A stretch of DNA of 7,969 nt from contig CANEDJ010000054.1 of assembly GCA_947426265.1 (NCBI GenBank), positions 1-7,969 on the forward strand, given 5' to 3'. Source of the stretch: MGBC102946 sp022793145. Its GTDB lineage: Bacteria > Bacillota_I > Bacilli_A > RF39 > UBA660. Below, in pieces: positions 6,513-7,969 of the stretch; position 1 is the stretch's first letter, and every line of letters begins with the position of its first letter. Under the pieces are notes generated by a model. That model saw only the letters and a list, made by a program, of their open reading frames with translations, searched no databases and had not been told where the DNA came from. The position numbers and the translations under genes are program-made.

Positions 6513-6610
6513 AATATTCCTCCTTTTGTTATTTCCTCCAACGACTCATCTTTTTACACCACCAATTTGGCACTAGGCATAAAAATCCTCGTTGTGTGTT
6601 TTAAAAAGCC
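6513..6610 (-). promoter_or_regulatory. rpsB 5' leader, possible autoregulatory RNA
   Basis: The transcript from the rpsB promoter would carry about 98 nt before the ATG. CAACGA (6594-6589) is exactly complementary to TCGTTG (6544-6539), which would close a domain of about 56 nt. A weak inner hairpin UGCC/GGUG (6572-6569 with 6563-6560) sits inside. The 3' arm overlaps a GGAGG (6539-6535) that lies upstream of the true AGGAGG (6524-6519). Ribosomal protein operons often have leaders that bind their own product; S2 repressing rpsB-tsf is known in other bacteria. Here the role is inferred from length and pairing only. Confidence 0.45.
6554..6580 (-). CDS. Possible leader peptide MPSAKLVV in the rpsB leader
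   Basis: ATG at 6580-6578 opens an 8-codon frame (MPSAKLVV) ending in TAA, with CGAGG (6591-6587) placed 6 nt upstream as a ribosome site. It lies wholly between the arms of the long-range leader pairing, and its ribosome site overlaps the 5' arm, so translation would compete with the fold. A second tiny frame, MSRWRK (6549-6529), follows without a clear ribosome site. This could well be chance within a structured leader. Confidence 0.25.
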   Translation of the reverse strand: MPSAKLVV

Positions 6611-6616
6611 ACTATT

Positions 6617-6644
6617 ATTATATCATAATCTTATTCAATTACAA
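6617..6644 (-). promoter_or_regulatory. Promoter of the rpsB-tsf operon
   Basis: Minus-strand TTGTAA (6644-6639), a 16-bp spacer and TATAAT (6622-6617) preceded by TG plus one base (6625-6623), an extended -10. Transcription would start near 6610. It lies after the terminator at 6707-6746, so the operon is an independent unit. Confidence 0.75.
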
Positions 6645-6706
6645 GTTTTTTTAGAGCTTTATTTCAAATTTTTATAATCACAATATTTTATAATCATAAT
6701 GCAATT

Positions 6707-6746
6707 AAAAAACGTGTATTTTTTTACATGTTAATCATAAATACAC
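6707..6746 (-). terminator. Terminator after the zinc-ribbon pseudogene
   Basis: Minus-strand GTGTATTT (6746-6739) pairs perfectly with AAATACAC (6721-6714), followed by one G and six U (6712-6707). The 17-nt loop contains the final TAA of the decayed gene (6733-6731), so the 5' arm is made of its last codons. Retention of this terminator fits a once-functional gene. Confidence 0.7.
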
Positions 6747-7088
6747 TCATAATAACCACTAGCATCAAATTCTGCACCGATTATGCCAGGATCTTTCAAA
6801 TGTTTTCCTTCCATACTCCACCATATTGTTGACAACAAGTTTTTTTAATACCAGACTCAGTATGATGTCTTACAGAATTCGTCACAAGTGGTGCTACAAT
6901 TACAATCACTATACTGATTAGAGGAATCAACATCAATAACTCTATCACTAATAGTACTTCTTTATAATAGAATTCGTGTTCTGATTATTTGAAGCTGGTT
7001 TAGTTCTCTCTACATCTTTCCCACAATTCAAGCAAATATCTGCTTCATTATCCAACTCTTTGCCACAATTTTGACAAAACTTACTCAA
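6731..7088 (-). pseudogene. Frameshifted zinc-ribbon, single-TM membrane protein
   Basis: The minus strand holds three consecutive coding pieces in different frames. Piece one (7088-6948) starts at TTG and encodes a 46-residue zinc ribbon: CQNCG (5-9) and CLNCG (19-23) form two CxxC pairs 10 residues apart, then a polar Asn/Lys-rich stretch. Piece two continues in the -1 frame to TGA at 6798-6796 with a hydrophobic span (LLMLIPLISIVIVIVAPLV, coding 6939-6883) and then GIKKTCCQQYGGVWK. Piece three, again shifted by -1, runs from about 6814 to TAA at 6731 (GKHLKDPGIIGAEFD, then ASGYYECIYD). Together they give an N-terminal zinc ribbon, one membrane helix and a Cys-containing outer domain, a plan common in Bacillota. 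Each shift equals loss of 1 nt (near 6951-6999 and 6798-6818). It is either a decayed gene or one with sequencing indels. Its function is unknown. Confidence 0.72.
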
Positions 7089-7096
7089 TTTTTCAA

Positions 7097-7103
7097 CTCC
7101 CTC
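7097..7103 (-). promoter_or_regulatory. Ribosome binding site that sets the TTG start of the zinc-ribbon gene
   Basis: GAGGGAG (7103-7097) lies 8 nt before TTG (7088-7086). There is no in-frame ATG upstream, and the zinc-ribbon cysteines begin four codons later, so TTG is the only sensible start. Confidence 0.7.
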
Positions 7104-7130
7104 TATTATACTATAAATACTAGCGGATTT

Positions 7131-7969
7131 CTACACTTTTACTTTTTCTTTTCCCTTTTGATTAATTTGCTCAAATAAACTAAAATTACGATAACTTGGA
7201 TTAGCAGTTACATCATCTAGTACTACTAACTTAGAAGGTAGGCTAATCCTACTATTTTCTTCAGTTGGTTCTACTTCTAATAAACAAAGATCTAAGTTTC
7301 TAAATACATCTAAAGTGAAATATTGATTGTTATGAACAAAGGAATAACGATCTTTTAAAATTGGTGTTTTAACACTATTAGTTGTTCTTCTTAAATACTC
7401 TTTTTCTTTCATATGACGCATTGTTTTCACTCTTACTTCTGGATCACTTGTATCTTTTTTATGAATTTCAAAGTACATTGAAGCATTTTCATCACTCATT
7501 TTTCTAAAACAACATTCTTCTTCTCCATCTGCATATAATTGTTCAACTCTCATTTTTTTCACATTTGCCAAAGTTTCAAGAAATGATTCAACACTAGATG
7601 ATTTCACAAAAAATTTCCTTTGTCTTTGAATTGGAACTGGGGCGCCTAATTCTCTATGAATGCTCCTAACCACTTGATCCATTTTACTATTAAAGTCCTG
7701 ATTATTGGCAATTACATGCAAATTAGGATGTCCTATCCAACAACTTAATGTTGTATCATCTAAATCACGAGCTTCTTCTACTGATTCACTTCTTGCTTCA
7801 TTATTCTCTAATGTATAAAATTCCTCTGCTCCTTTTGCTGCTGTTACTAAGTGCAGTACCATTTGATATCTGGTTAATAAATCTATCTCTTTTAAAGAAA
7901 GCTCTTTTAAAATTTGCTCAAATCCTTCACTATCAATATAAGCTTTATTGTCTAAAACTCCTCTATCAC
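7131..7969 (-). CDS. P-loop (AAA_28-type) plus CYTH-like two-domain protein, 5' end missing
   Basis: The frame is open to the window edge; 278 residues are visible and the true start lies outside. The internal Met at 7862 is not the start, because the coding sequence upstream of it is clearly conserved. The visible part opens with DRGVLDNKAY (7967-7938), a Walker-B-like DRG..D segment, then HLVTAAKGAEEFYTLENNEAR (7853-7791), characteristic of the nucleotide-kinase-like AAA_28 domain; the P-loop should lie just outside the window. The second half from about 7640 resembles a CYTH/triphosphate-tunnel domain (strands around VEQLYAD, YFEIHKK, ILKDRYSFVHNN, FTLDVFRNLDLCLLEVEP and the end DDVTANPSYRNFSL). 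The order matches Ttd14-like NTP-binding proteins. The biological role of the bacterial members is not established to my knowledge. The usual ExExK entry motif of CYTH reads QRQRK here (7628-7614), so classic triphosphatase chemistry is doubtful. Confidence 0.8.
   Translation of the reverse strand, partial: DRGVLDNKAYIDSEGFEQILKELSLKEIDLLTRYQMVLHLVTAAKGAEEFYTLENNEARSESVEEARDLDDTTLSCWIGHPNLHVIANNQDFNSKMDQVVRSIHRELGAPVPIQRQRKFFVKSSSVESFLETLANVKKMRVEQLYADGEEECCFRKMSDENASMYFEIHKKDTSDPEVRVKTMRHMKEKEYLRRTTNSVKTPILKDRYSFVHNNQYFTLDVFRNLDLCLLEVEPTEENSRISLPSKLVVLDDVTANPSYRNFSLFEQINQKGKEKVKV

Noticed and set aside
6660..6700. Repeated ATAATCA strings upstream of the rpsB promoter
   Set aside because: Short, AT-only and irregularly spaced; no more than expected in this composition.
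6796..7088. Programmed -1 frameshifting in the zinc-ribbon gene
   Set aside because: No slippery heptamer in the correct phase was seen at either shift. The seven-A run near 6840-6846 lies before the second break but is preceded by the wrong base for the classic pattern, and two shifts would be needed.
7105..7133. Promoter for the zinc-ribbon gene: TAGAAA (7133-7128), 17 bp, TATAAT (7110-7105) on the minus strand
   Set aside because: Spacing is ideal, but transcription would begin near 7098, inside the GAGGGAG ribosome site, so the message would lose it. It may be chance in AT-rich DNA, or the real start may lie further upstream.

Overview
The window is a very AT-rich stretch of a low-GC Gram-positive-type (Bacillota) chromosome, with every recognisable gene on the minus strand. 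The evidence for this lineage is strong AGGAGG-type ribosome binding sites, U-tailed hairpin terminators, a ClpC-type Clp ATPase, a small protein resembling sporulation protein Cse60 and a prepilin typical of Firmicutes. Tryptophan is encoded by TGG, and TGA ends the guanylate-kinase-like gene, so the code is standard rather than the Mycoplasma code. An uncultured gut-type Bacilli or Clostridia lineage near the Mollicutes is plausible, but that is inference.

Reading in the direction of transcription (high to low coordinates), the first gene, cut by the window edge, is a P-loop/CYTH two-domain protein (7131-7969). Next is the wreck of a zinc-ribbon membrane protein (6731-7088), which starts at TTG, has two frame disruptions and ends in a terminator (6707-6746). 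The translation operon follows: a strong extended -10 promoter (6617-6644), a leader of about 98 nt holding a tiny ORF with its own Shine-Dalgarno, rpsB (S2 with a long charged linker and a C-terminal Rho_N/SAP-like module), a hairpin with a U-run between the genes (5432-5465), then tsf (EF-Ts) and its terminator (4512-4539). A promoter for the next unit is laid over that terminator, with its -35 starting in the hairpin loop.

The next unit is a translationally coupled pair: a guanylate-kinase-like protein (3932-4480) and an unrecognised 191-residue protein (3360-3935), joined by an ATGA overlap and ended by a hairpin at 3331-3357. A proteostasis cluster follows: a 58-residue Cse60-like protein (3075-3251), ClpC (704-3028) and a small heat-shock protein (311-691), with a terminator at 210-269. 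No CIRCE or CtsR operator was recognised upstream of it. The window ends in the start of a type IV prepilin-like gene (1-76), whose promoter carries two tandem near-perfect 18-bp dyads.

No CRISPR array, transposase, tRNA or rRNA was seen. The content is mostly housekeeping. The more unusual points are the S2 fusion architecture, the pilin promoter dyads, the rpsB leader, the overlapping terminator and promoter, and the uncharacterised kinase/unknown pair. I do not see a clear new multi-gene system.
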